Origin: Marinomonas rhodophyticola | GTDB taxonomy: Bacteria > Pseudomonadota > Gammaproteobacteria > Pseudomonadales > Marinomonadaceae | Length of the DNA: 64,000 nt | Reading direction: 5' to 3' | Assembly (NCBI RefSeq): GCF_026113935.1 | Contig: NZ_JAPEUL010000011.1 | Span: 394,647 to 458,646 of the forward strand | Part shown: piece by piece, positions 32,655-41,564 of the stretch | Numbering within the stretch: the first letter of the stretch is position 1 | How the letters are laid out: each line of letters opens with the position of its first letter | Translations under genes and position numbers: made by a program | The notes under the pieces: generated by a model | The model's database searches: none | What the model was told of the DNA's origin: nothing | Seen by the model: only the letters and a program-made list of their open reading frames with translations

Positions 32655-33567
32655 ATGGCTAAAAGTGTATTTGAGTGGTTTGTTGATGGGGGCTGCGGAT
32701 GTTGTTCCTGGTGTTTCTGGTGGAACCATTGCTTTTATTTTAGGGGTCTATGATCGCCTGATTGGCGCACTAAGTGGTGTTAATAGACACAGTGCAAGCA
32801 TGCTGCTTAAAGGTGATTTAAAGGCATTATGGCGTCATTTTGACGGTACTTTTTTATTGACGTTGGGTTCCGGTATTGTGACCAGTATTTTTTTGCTGGC
32901 GGGCCTAATAACGCATTTGCTGGCGGAATATCCTAGTTATTTATGGAGTTTCTTTTTTGGTCTTATTTTGGCTTCGGCGTATTTTTTGATTCATCAAATT
33001 ATTGGCTTTTCTTGGCGTCATTTTGTTGGGCTTATTTTAGGTGTCGCCACTGGAGCCAGCTTATCGTTGCTTGTTCCTACGCAGTTAAATACTTCGTTAG
33101 TGATGGTTTTTGCCTCTGGTATGATTGCTATTTGTGCAATGATTTTGCCTGGTATTTCGGGTAGTTTTTTACTGCTTATGATGGGGATGTACGGTTTTAT
33201 TTTGTCAGCGGTGAAAAACTTGGATTTCTTGGTGATCTTTATTTTTGCTGTTGGAGCTTTGATCGGATTGTTAAGTTTTTCCAAAGTTCTACATTATTTG
33301 CTTAATCATGCCAGATCGATGACCTTGTCTTTTCTGACGGGTGTTATGCTTGGGGCACTAGTAAAGGTTTGGCCTTGGAAGGTTACGGACACTTGGACGT
33401 TGGTCGGAGATAAAAAATTGCCTTTAGAAGAGCATCTTGTTTTACCTTGGAACTTACCAAGTTTTTATTGGCCAAGTGATTTATTACTTCCTTTAGTGTT
33501 TGTTTTGATTGGGTTCTTGAGTGTGATTCTTATTTCTTACATATTTTTACCAAAATTAGACAAATAG
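32647..33567 (+). CDS. DUF368 membrane protein, probable undecaprenyl phosphate translocase (PopT-like)
   Basis: A 306-residue polytopic membrane protein with about eight helices. Two inverted-repeat signature loops of DUF368 are clear: AADVVPGVSGGTIAFILG near residue 17 and ICAMILPGISGSFLLLMMG near residue 162. DUF368 proteins (PopT) have been shown to recycle undecaprenyl phosphate across the inner membrane. It overlaps pcm by 8 bases, so it is translated with surE and pcm. Functional assignment is by family only. Confidence 0.88.
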   Translation: MPKWLKVYLSGLLMGAADVVPGVSGGTIAFILGVYDRLIGALSGVNRHSASMLLKGDLKALWRHFDGTFLLTLGSGIVTSIFLLAGLITHLLAEYPSYLWSFFFGLILASAYFLIHQIIGFSWRHFVGLILGVATGASLSLLVPTQLNTSLVMVFASGMIAICAMILPGISGSFLLLMMGMYGFILSAVKNLDFLVIFIFAVGALIGLLSFSKVLHYLLNHARSMTLSFLTGVMLGALVKVWPWKVTDTWTLVGDKKLPLEEHLVLPWNLPSFYWPSDLLLPLVFVLIGFLSVILISYIFLPKLDK

Positions 33568-33641
33568 TAATAATTCAATTTAAGCGAATATTGGGGTAAA
33601 GCACTATCCGTTGTCTTGTCTTTAAAAGTCATGATTTTTTC

Positions 33642-34484
33642 TTGCCTACTTGCTTGTTAAGTAGGCTTGTATTTTTTTGTCTTTTGCTGACTGGGTGCTC
33701 CTATGAAGTGTTGCATTACCCTACACAAGACAACTCAAAATTTGCGTCTAATGGTGCGAGTGTTTCTTCTATCCCGACATCAGGTGTGTACATAGTACAA
33801 CGCGGTGACACCTTGTTTTCTATTGCTTTTCGGTATGGTTTGGACTATCGAGAGTTGGCAAAATTTAATCGTATTGCTGCCCCCTATACTATTTATCCAA
33901 AACAAAAAATTCGTCTAGGCGGTCTCTCAAAGTCGTCATCGGTTATCGTGAATAATGAGGAACCCAAAGCGGAAAGTATTGTCAAACAGAGAGAGCCAGT
34001 TGTTGAAACGGAGAAAACGATTCCCTCTATACCCGCTTCTGCTGACGCCATTATAGTGTCTGAAAAGTTGCCTAAAAGCGTCACTAAAGACAAAAAAGAC
34101 GAGAAAATATCTGGTAATTGGGCCTGGCCAGTGGATGGTAAGGTCACTAGGGGGTTTTCAAATGCTGGCGTTAGTAGTAAAGGTATAGATATAAAAGCGG
34201 AGCAGGGAGCATTAGTAAAAGCCGCCGCCGATGGTACCGTTGTCTATGCGGGCAGTGGTCTTATCGGTTATGGTAACCTTGTTATTGTAAAGCATAATGA
34301 TGTATACCTTAGTGCTTATGCTTACAACGAAAGGATTTTAGTAAAAGAACAACAAAGTGTTCGGGCTGGAGATTCCCTTGCTGTGATTGGTGGTAAAGGA
34401 AGTGACAGGCCATTATTACATTTTGAAGTTCGACGTGATGGTAGGCCGATCGATCCGCTAGATGTTTTACCTAAAATAAATTAA
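33642..34484 (+). CDS. nlpD: Lipoprotein NlpD, LysM and M23-like activator of amidase
   Basis: Outer-membrane lipoprotein with signal peptide and lipobox LLLTGC at about residues 14-19, a LysM domain (YIVQRGDTLFSIAFRYGLDY, residues about 50-93), a variable linker and a C-terminal M23-like domain (WAWPVDGKVTRGFSNAG to RRDGRPIDPLDVLP). As in other NlpD, the zinc-binding His of active M23 peptidases is absent (SKGIDIKA), so it should activate AmiC rather than cut peptidoglycan. The start is unsure: TTG 33642 has no good ribosome site, whereas adding one T to the run at 33634-33639 would bring ATG 33631 into frame. Confidence 0.9.
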   Translation: MPTCLLSRLVFFCLLLTGCSYEVLHYPTQDNSKFASNGASVSSIPTSGVYIVQRGDTLFSIAFRYGLDYRELAKFNRIAAPYTIYPKQKIRLGGLSKSSSVIVNNEEPKAESIVKQREPVVETEKTIPSIPASADAIIVSEKLPKSVTKDKKDEKISGNWAWPVDGKVTRGFSNAGVSSKGIDIKAEQGALVKAAADGTVVYAGSGLIGYGNLVIVKHNDVYLSAYAYNERILVKEQQSVRAGDSLAVIGGKGSDRPLLHFEVRRDGRPIDPLDVLPKIN

Positions 34485-34510
34485 GCGAGATGAGCGTTTA
34501 AGGAGGGGGC

Positions 34511-35512
34511 ATGAAGTTAGCCAATATGGATAAAGAAGTAGCTAAGATTTCGGACACTGGTGATTTTGATCTTGATACGCTTGAGGATTTTGTTGAAGAT
34601 GATGAACTGATTGACGAAGAGTTTGAGTCGGCAGTCAGTGCTCGTTATGCGGAGGCAGATACGAGTCGTCACCTTGATGTGACTCAACTCTATCTAAGTG
34701 AGATTGGCTTTTCACCCTTACTGTCGGCAGAAGAAGAGGTGTATTTTGCTCGCCTTGCTCTAAAAGGTGACCCTAAAGCGCGTAAGCGCATGATAGAAAG
34801 TAATTTGCGGCTAGTCGTAAAAATATCACGTCGCTATTTGAACCGTGGGCTTTCTCTTCTTGATTTAATTGAAGAAGGGAACTTGGGGTTAATTAGAGCC
34901 GTTGAAAAATTTGATCCTGAGCGAGGCTTTCGCTTTTCTACTTATGCCACATGGTGGATACGCCAAACCATAGAGCGTGCCATTATGAATCAAACTCGAA
35001 CTATTCGCCTGCCAATTCATGTTGTGAAAGAGCTTAATGTCTACTTACGAGCAGCCCGTGAGTTGACGCAAAAGTTAGACCATGAGCCAAGCGCAGAAGA
35101 AATTGCCGAAATGCTAGATTGCCCCGTTGAAGATGTGCAAAAGATGCTTGGTCTAAACGAAAAAATCAGCTCTATTGATGCGGCATTTGGCGGAGATGAT
35201 AACGACAAAAGCTTGGTGGAGATTTTAGCAGATACTATTCATCAAGGCCCTGAAGCAGATCGACAAGATGGTGACGTCTTACACAGTATTGAACTGTGGC
35301 TAGATGAATTGAGTGAAAAACAGTGTGAAGTGATAACACGTCGTTTTGGTTTACGTGGTCATGAAGCCAGCACGTTAGAGCATGTGGGAGCTGAAATTGG
35401 CTTAACACGTGAAAGAGTGCGCCAAATTCAAGTGGAGGCGCTGCGCAAACTGCGCTTGATTATGGATAAAGAAGGGCTGTCACTTGATGATGTGATTCGT
35501 TTTGAGGATTAA
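34511..35512 (+). CDS. rpoS: RNA polymerase sigma factor RpoS
   Basis: Stationary-phase and general stress sigma factor of 333 residues. An acidic N-terminus precedes region 1.2 ([20 protein letters not shown]), region 2 ([52 protein letters not shown]), region 3 and region 4 with [27 protein letters not shown] lies 6 bases before the ATG. Order pcm-(DUF368)-nlpD-rpoS is typical; in relatives rpoS is also transcribed from a promoter inside nlpD, which I cannot verify here. Confidence 0.97.
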   Translation: MKLANMDKEVAKISDTGDFDLDTLEDFVEDDELIDEEFESAVSARYAEADTSRHLDVTQLYLSEIGFSPLLSAEEEVYFARLALKGDPKARKRMIESNLRLVVKISRRYLNRGLSLLDLIEEGNLGLIRAVEKFDPERGFRFSTYATWWIRQTIERAIMNQTRTIRLPIHVVKELNVYLRAARELTQKLDHEPSAEEIAEMLDCPVEDVQKMLGLNEKISSIDAAFGGDDNDKSLVEILADTIHQGPEADRQDGDVLHSIELWLDELSEKQCEVITRRFGLRGHEASTLEHVGAEIGLTRERVRQIQVEALRKLRLIMDKEGLSLDDVIRFED

Positions 35513-35591
35513 GAGCTTTGCTGCGAAGTTTGTACGGTTTTCTGTTGTGCTGATAACTTAGGAAAGCCCTAATAAAGATAAACTGATATAT

Positions 35592-35652
35592 AAAAGATCC
35601 GTTCTATGAAGTGTCCAATTTTATGGGGGCACTTCATAACGGGTCTTTTTTA
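35592..35652 (+). terminator. Intrinsic terminator after rpoS
   Basis: A long imperfect stem: AAAAGATCCGTTCTATGAAG on the left and CTTCATAACGGGTCTTTT on the right, with the inner GTG/CAC pairs and a 16-base loop, followed by a T run. It may also serve the convergent gene at 35674. Confidence 0.8.
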
Positions 35653-35673
35653 TTAAGGCTCACCGCCGTGTTT

Positions 35674-37097
35674 TTAATGCTCTGTGTCTGGATTGGTAAT
35701 GTTAGTAATGTGCTGATGAATTTGGCGCTTATATTTGTCCGACATACCTTTTACTTCATAAGCTAAAATTTCTTTGCCATTGTCTTCTATTATTTCTGGT
35801 AATCCAGTAAATACTCTGTTCTGTATGTGAGGCAGAGTAAAAATGTCATCACTAATGATAAGCTTGTTGACGCTTTCTGATCGACTGAGTTGGTGGATAC
35901 TCTCTAGTAAGGGTTCTATTTTTTCTGGTTCGAAGCTGTTCTCTTTCACCATATTGGTTATTTGTTGGTTGCCTTGGTGTAATCCTAGATGGAATGTAAG
36001 CTTCGGTGTCTCTGCATATAACTCGTTTTCTAAAAGCTTATTGATCAAACCTAAGAAAAGTTGAGCGGTACATACTGCATTGATGTATAGATTATCTTCA
36101 CAGTGATGAGCGCTGAAGAGAATCACAGCGGAGTCACTGTTGTATTGATGTACTTGACCTAAGTACACTTCGCTTGCTTGAAACATAGCTCGATATACGG
36201 GTGTCAGTAAATTTGCTACTTGGAGTGGTGTCAGGTCTTTATGCCAAGTTTCTAAATTTAAGATATCAAAGTAGAGAATGCAGCTACGTTGTCTGGATTC
36301 TTCGAAAATGGCATCAAAATTGATCTCGAATTGTACTTTTGTCGCTTTTGTAAGATCTTCTTGGGGGGCTTTTTCGATTGCCTCTTTAGTCTGTGGGAGT
36401 GTCTGTATAGTTTTAACGGCATCGTAAAGCTGCCTTGCTTCTTTATAAATAGGTGAAGGTAGTGCTTTTGGCTTACGACCTTTGCTATGGGATAGCAATG
36501 CGGTCGTGGCGTCATTGATAGGGAGAAAAGCCATTTTGTTATCAGTATGATCAACAATAAGGCAATAGTGCAAGTAAAAATGGCTACCCCAATTAGTAAG
36601 TTATTGAGGTGTTGTAGGGTCGCTTGTGCTGGCGTTTTATCCAAAGTTATTAAGACATGTCCGACTATTTCATCTCTAAACTTAATGCTTGAACTGTACA
36701 CACGACGTTGCTCATTAGGGCGTAAGTCTTGTTCTGTTGAAATTCGACTAGTACTGCCGCTATTAGCCTCTGCGAGTAGTTCGTCTTTTTTATTGTAAAC
36801 TCGAGCACTTAAAATATTGTCATCAACGACGAGACGATTGAGTAGCACGTTTAGGCTTAACAAGTCGTTATTTAAAATGGATTGTGTGGCATTGAAAGCA
36901 GCTTGGGTGGCTAAACTACTGCCTAATACTTCCGTCTGTTGAGACAAATAATTGCCAAGTGCGTGCGTCATAGTGTACCAAAAGATACAGACGGTCAGAA
37001 TCATAAGTGAAATAAAAGTAGCAACAGTGACAGTATAGGCACTGAGCTTTTTACGAATAAAAGCCGTAATAGCTTTTGTTTTTGGTTGGGTGTCCAT
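35674..37097 (-). CDS. AhpA/YtjB-like membrane protein with C-terminal cyclase-like domain (one frameshift in this sequence)
   Basis: N-terminal half (from 37097): helix VATFISLMILTVCIFWY, an extracytoplasmic segment with NNDLLSLNVLLNRLVVDD, and a second helix LLIGVAIFTCTIALLLIILI, the plan of the AhpA/YtjB (SMP_2) family that is commonly next to serB. The frame breaks at 36521-36523 (plus GGG; GGGG restores WLFSPINDATTALL). The C-terminal half has SCILYFDILNLETW and HQYNSDSAVILFSAH, resembling a degenerate class III nucleotide cyclase domain; metal-binding residues look incomplete. Repaired length is 474 residues. Function unknown; divergent from serB. Confidence 0.72.
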
Positions 37098-37355
37098 TCA
37101 CTTCCTTTAGGGGTAACTCGTAAAACAACGACTCAAGTATACACGAGACTTTTGTTCAACTATCGTAACGACCGTGACTTTGTGACGATTCAAGCAAAAT
37201 AACTAATCTATCGGGTTGAGCATCACTTTTATTGCACATTAAAGTGTCTCTATACACCATAACGGCCATTTTCTAAATTCTTTAAATTAGAACAGGTGCT
37301 TAGCGAAAAGAAAACGATTTGCTATAGTAACGACCTTATCGAATGAGGAACCTTT

Positions 37356-38273
37356 ATGTCAGCCAGTATTACTCTTATCGGGTCTTTGACCCCTGAATAT
37401 CTTAATCAATTTAATGTTTGGTTGGATAAACGAGGCTTGTATGGAGTGAGCCATGTGTTAACGGAAGAGAGTGATAATGTGTCTGTGGTGCAGATACGCC
37501 TTACCTCTGAGATAACCGATAGCAACGATTTTCGAGCTGCGCTTTTGAGTTTATCAAATGAAACCGGTATTGATCATATCTACCAAGCGACGATGTTGGA
37601 CATACAGGCTGGTGGTTTGGCTGTTTTTGATATGGACTCTACGTTGATTAAAGCGGAAGTCATGGATGAGTTGGCCGTTGAAGCTGGCATTGGCAAACAA
37701 ATTTCCGCAATTACGGCAAGCGCAATGCGTGGTGAAATTGATTTTGTCGAAAGTTTCGTTCAGCGCTTGGCGCTGTTAAAAGGTTTGAGTAGCGATGTTA
37801 TGGATGGCGTTTATAACCGCATTGAACATATGGATGGTATTTCTACGTTAATGACAGTGCTGCATCATTTTGGTTGGCATACAGCGATTTTGTCGGGTGG
37901 TTTTACTTATTTTGCTGATCGAGTTCAAGCCGAATATGGAATAGCTGAAGTGCACGCTAATGTATTAGAAATTCAGAGTCATACCTTAACGGGTAAGCAT
38001 TTAGGTCCTATTGTTGACGGCGAGCGTAAAAAATTCTTGTTGACGAGCATTGCCGAAAAACAAAAGATCGACATGAAGCAGACAATTGCTTGCGGTGACG
38101 GTGCGAATGATTTGCTAATGTTGAATCACGCCGCGTTGGGCGTGGCTTTGCATGCGAAGCCTTTAGTGCGAGAGCAGGCTCCTTGCCCAATGAACAACCT
38201 TGGACTGGATGGTATTTTATATTTGTTGGGTATGACCTCCAAGGACATTCGGGCATTGCTGTCTTATAAGTAA
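37356..38273 (+). CDS. serB: Phosphoserine phosphatase
   Basis: HAD-family enzyme for the last step of serine synthesis. An N-terminal ACT-like region (about residues 1-85) precedes the catalytic domain: nucleophile block AVFDMDSTLIKAEVMDELA near residue 88, AMRGEIDFVESFVQRLALLKG, SGGFTYFAD near residue 182 and the metal site ACGDGANDLLML near residue 247. 305 residues, normal for SerB. Confidence 0.97.
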   Translation: MSASITLIGSLTPEYLNQFNVWLDKRGLYGVSHVLTEESDNVSVVQIRLTSEITDSNDFRAALLSLSNETGIDHIYQATMLDIQAGGLAVFDMDSTLIKAEVMDELAVEAGIGKQISAITASAMRGEIDFVESFVQRLALLKGLSSDVMDGVYNRIEHMDGISTLMTVLHHFGWHTAILSGGFTYFADRVQAEYGIAEVHANVLEIQSHTLTGKHLGPIVDGERKKFLLTSIAEKQKIDMKQTIACGDGANDLLMLNHAALGVALHAKPLVREQAPCPMNNLGLDGILYLLGMTSKDIRALLSYK

Positions 38274-38301
38274 TGTAAAAGACCGCTATTGTCCCTATAA
38301 A

Positions 38302-38340
38302 AAGCTTGTTATGATTCGGAGTTATAATGATAACAAGCTT
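38302..38340. promoter_or_regulatory. Inverted repeat enclosing a TATAAT box, upstream of the LysR gene
   Basis: AAGCTTGTTAT (38302-38312) and ATAACAAGCTT (38330-38340) are perfect 11-base arms. The 17-base interval holds TATAAT at 38323-38328, 28 bases before the LysR start codon. No good -35 element is seen. Could be an autoregulatory operator, or a serB terminator without a T run. Confidence 0.5.
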
Positions 38341-38355
38341 GGCTGAGGTGTTATT

Positions 38356-39291
38356 TTGTCAGAGATAAAATTGTCTGATATCGATTTAAATTTGTTGTAT
38401 GTTTTTCAGGTTTTAATCGAAGAACTCAATGTCACCAAGGCGGCGACACGGCTTAATGTTTCTCAGCCAGCGGTAAGTCGCTCATTGTCACGCCTACGTG
38501 ATGTGTTTGCCGATCCTTTGTTCATTCGTACTTCTCATGGTTTGTCAGCTACAGCAAAAACACAAAGTTTAGCCCCGCTTTTGGCAGATACTTTAAAAGG
38601 GTTAGAGAGCCTTATTCAGCCTAGCTTGTTTACTCCCGAAACCAGTCAACGTCGCTTTATATTATCAACGACGGATTTTGGTACCTTAACTGTGTTGCCT
38701 AAAATTCTGGATCAATTTCGTCAAAAAGCACCGAGCGCAATTTTGGATGTTAAATCTTGGAATGAAGACATGGTTGCTGAGCTTGATCAAACGAATATCG
38801 ATGTTGCTGTTGCTGTGTTGTCGAAAGAGCCTCCTGCGGGGATTCGAGCTATGCGTTTAAAAAGTGATCGTATGGTGTGTTTGGCTCGTAAGGATCATCC
38901 TAGTATCCAAGGTACGCTCACTTTAGAAGGCTATGTGCAGGCCAGCCATGTTCAAGTGGTATTAGGGCGTCGAGAGTATTTTGCAGTAGATCGTGAATTG
39001 GATAAAATAGGCCACAAGCGTCACGTCGCTGTGCATTTGCCTAATTTTGTACCTGCCGCAAGAGTGGTTATGGACAGTAATTTATTACTGACAGTGCCAA
39101 GACTTTTTGCCGAAGATATGGTGGGAACCGTCTCTGAAATAGCCTTGTATGAGTTGCCTTTTGCAACGCGTGAGTTTGATTATTCGATGATTTGGCATGA
39201 GCGTTTCCAACACGATGCCGCTCATGTTTGGTTTAGGGGGCTATTAAGAAAAGCGTTTCTTGATGCTTCGGTTAGAAAGCCACAGCCATAA
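38356..39291 (+). CDS. LysR-family transcriptional regulator
   Basis: A 311-residue LTTR. DNA-binding helix-turn-helix at about residues 8-66: DLNLLYVFQVLIEELNVTKA, then RLNVSQPAVSRSLSRLRDVF and DPLFIRTSHGLSAT, a NodD/PcpR-like N-terminus. The rest is a periplasmic-binding-protein-like effector domain. Start is TTG 38356 with GAGGTG upstream. The target is unknown: the neighbours (serB, a convergent HepT-like gene) give no clear partner. Confidence 0.88.
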   Translation: MSEIKLSDIDLNLLYVFQVLIEELNVTKAATRLNVSQPAVSRSLSRLRDVFADPLFIRTSHGLSATAKTQSLAPLLADTLKGLESLIQPSLFTPETSQRRFILSTTDFGTLTVLPKILDQFRQKAPSAILDVKSWNEDMVAELDQTNIDVAVAVLSKEPPAGIRAMRLKSDRMVCLARKDHPSIQGTLTLEGYVQASHVQVVLGRREYFAVDRELDKIGHKRHVAVHLPNFVPAARVVMDSNLLLTVPRLFAEDMVGTVSEIALYELPFATREFDYSMIWHERFQHDAAHVWFRGLLRKAFLDASVRKPQP

Positions 39292-39295
39292 AGGT

Positions 39296-39724
39296 TTACA
39301 AATCTTTAGTTGATAAGCGCGTAGTCCATTCTTTTGTTAATACTTCCACTAGGCTGTAGCGTCTAAGCTTCATCGCCTCGTCTAAATCCGCGAAATGTTC
39401 TTCGAGATAATCGTTTAAGATTTTGTCTCTTAGTAGAATGAGTGAGCGTATTTGCTCCGCTTGTTCATAGGTGACGTCTTTGTTTGTGATAAGAGCGTGA
39501 AGCACTTCTTTGCGTGACGAAATCTCAGTTTTGTAATGGTGTTTTAAAACGTATTGGGCAAGATCTAACATCGAAGCAACAAGCAGTTGAAAGGAATGCT
39601 CGATTATCATCATGTCATCTTTTGAGTAAGCAACGGTTTTTGAGGCTTTCCTGAAAGCATCGAGCCGTTTGATCATCGCATGTTGATGTTCATAGAGAGA
39701 TTGTTCCCACTCAATGTTACGCAT
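39296..39724 (-). CDS. Degenerate HepT-like (DUF86) protein, no antitoxin partner
   Basis: A 142-residue helical protein from ATG 39724, with ATAAGGCGA upstream; the longer open frame to 39775 lacks a ribosome site. The pattern of a helix with MLDLAQYVLK, a turn with SSRKEVLHALI, QAEQIRSLILLRDKILNDY and a terminal helix aligns by eye with HepT. In HepT the catalytic motif is R-x4-6-H-x-Y; here it reads RDKILNDY (R99, N104, Y106), so the His is replaced by Asn. No MNT nucleotidyltransferase antitoxin is adjacent. Remote similarity, moderate confidence. Confidence 0.5.
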   Translation of the reverse strand: MRNIEWEQSLYEHQHAMIKRLDAFRKASKTVAYSKDDMMIIEHSFQLLVASMLDLAQYVLKHHYKTEISSRKEVLHALITNKDVTYEQAEQIRSLILLRDKILNDYLEEHFADLDEAMKLRRYSLVEVLTKEWTTRLSTKDL

Positions 39725-39813
39725 ATTAATTCGCCTTATAACGAGAAAAAGTAGCACTCTAATCTTGCCGAGCACTACTTTCAGTTTAGATGAGTTCTAT
39801 GGAAACAGGAAAG

Positions 39814-41006
39814 TCAGAAACCAGAGAAAGGATAAAAAGAATAAGAATGGCCGTATTCGATTTGCGTATTTGCTTTGACGTGCAGATAGCCTTGGCTCTG
39901 GCAAGCCGCTAACAAGGCGCCAGAACTTTGTTGAGGGTGCGCATAAGCAAGACCATCTTGACCGATAGATACTCGTAGGAATTCGTCACGCGTGATTGTT
40001 TTTGATCGGTTGAAGCCCGCATCAATTAGGTAAGATTGTGGCAATTGTACTTTCTGACCAGAGCAAATAGACAGTAAAAGGCGTGCGAACCAATGATAGG
40101 TGACCAGCGTGGAGCTTGGGTTACCGGTAAGCCAAGAAAGGGAGTGCCTTGAAGAGTGGCATGAACAAGGGGTTTTCCCGGTTTGATGGCGATCTTCCAT
40201 AAATGTACGGTTCCCCGTTTTTCTAAGACACTTTTCACATGATCTTCTTCGCCAACAGAAACCCCACCAGAAGATAAAATGACATCGCAAGATTCAAGGA
40301 GTATTTGCAATGCGTCTTCTGTGTCTTTTGGGGTGTCAGCGGCATGAATACAGTGACTCACTAGATAACCTGCCTGAGTGACAAGTGCGCTCAGCATAGG
40401 ACCATTTGAGTTATAGATCTGCCCAGCTTGTAATGTTTCACCTGGTGCGATCAGCTCATCGCCAGTGGTGAGTATGCCCACGCGCAATTGCTTGTAAACC
40501 GTGATGTCAGTTATGCCTAAACTGGATAAAAGGCCAATGTGCATTGCTGAAAGTGTCTCACCAGCTTGCACAACGGTTTGGCCTGTTTGCATATCCTGTC
40601 CTTTTGGGCGAATGTTTTCACCTTGCCTAGGCTGTTCATTAAAAGCCACTTTTTCGCCCATGATTTGGGCGTTTTCTTGCATAATCACAGTATCTGCGCC
40701 AGCTGGGATATTTGCCCCTGTAAAAATACGGGCGCAGGTGCCTGGCATCAAAGGCTGAGGAGCGTGCCCAGCTGCTATGCGCTGACTGATGCTGAATTGT
40801 TTTCCGGCTTGCCAATCGGCTGTGGCGAGCGCGTAGCCATCCATGGCACTGTTGGCATTAGGTGGCACGCAAATGCTTGCCACAACATCGGTTGCAAGGA
40901 TGCGACCTACCGAGCTTGCTAGGGGGATTATTTGTTGTCCTACACGTACATTGGCACTCTGTTTGATTGCCTCTAAAGCTTCTTCAAAGGCGAGTAAAGT
41001 AGACAT
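39814..41006 (-). CDS. moeA: Molybdopterin molybdenumtransferase MoeA (one frameshift in this sequence)
   Basis: Inserts molybdate into adenylylated molybdopterin. Start ATG 41006 gives MSTLLAFEEALEAIKQSA. The protein has PPNANSAMDGYALATAD, RIFTGANIPAGADTVIMQE, PRQGENIRPKGQD, GILTTGDELIAPG, SNGPMLSALV and SSGGVSVGEEDHVKSVLE. The frame breaks at 40124-40125 (plus CC; CCC restores FLGLPGNPSSTLVTYHWFAR). Repaired length is 397 residues. It forms a minus-strand cluster with moaB and moaA; MsrP at 56.6 kb is a likely user of the cofactor. Confidence 0.94.
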
Positions 41007-41011
41007 AAGTG

Positions 41012-41551
41012 TTAGGCCTCGTGCTGATGAGTGGTATCTGGGCCGATCAACATACTGACAAAATTGCAAGGACGATGTGAAGCGTTGAGTTGCTCGGCTA
41101 AAATACCATCCCATGCGGTTTTACAAGCCCCAGTTGAGCCTGGTAAGCAAAAAATAAGTGTTTGGTTGGCTAATCCCGCAATAGCACGAGATTGGATGGT
41201 TGATGTACCTATTTCTGTGTAAGAAATATGTCGAAATAGTTCCCCAAAGCCTTCGATGGTTTTATCAAATAGCGGTGTCATTGCTTCTGGTGTGCTGTCT
41301 CGAGAATAAAACCCTGTACCACCAGTGATGAGTACGACATGAGTTTCCTTGTCGGCGATCCAGTTGGAAACAACAGCGCGCATTTGGTAAACATCGTCTT
41401 TGACCAGCTTTCTTTCATTGAGTTTATGACCCGCTTGAGTCAGCCGTTCTATCAAGGCATCCCCTGATGTGTCTTCGGCAATGGATCGAGTGTCGGATAC
41501 GGTTAGAACGCTGATATTGAGTGGGCGAAAAGGAGTCGGTGTTTTTGCCAT
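41012..41551 (-). CDS. moaB: Molybdopterin adenylyltransferase-like protein MoaB
   Basis: A 179-residue MogA/MoaB-fold protein. It has ISVLTVSDTRSIAEDTSG near residue 13, LITGGTGFYSRDSTPEAM near residue 75 and IFCLPGSTGACKTAWDGIL near residue 132. Position between moeA and moaA and the sequence type favour MoaB rather than MogA. It sits 5 bases upstream of the moeA ATG, so the two are cotranscribed. Confidence 0.94.
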   Translation of the reverse strand: MAKTPTPFRPLNISVLTVSDTRSIAEDTSGDALIERLTQAGHKLNERKLVKDDVYQMRAVVSNWIADKETHVVLITGGTGFYSRDSTPEAMTPLFDKTIEGFGELFRHISYTEIGTSTIQSRAIAGLANQTLIFCLPGSTGACKTAWDGILAEQLNASHRPCNFVSMLIGPDTTHQHEA

Positions 41552-41564
41552 AAGAATTCCTTAG

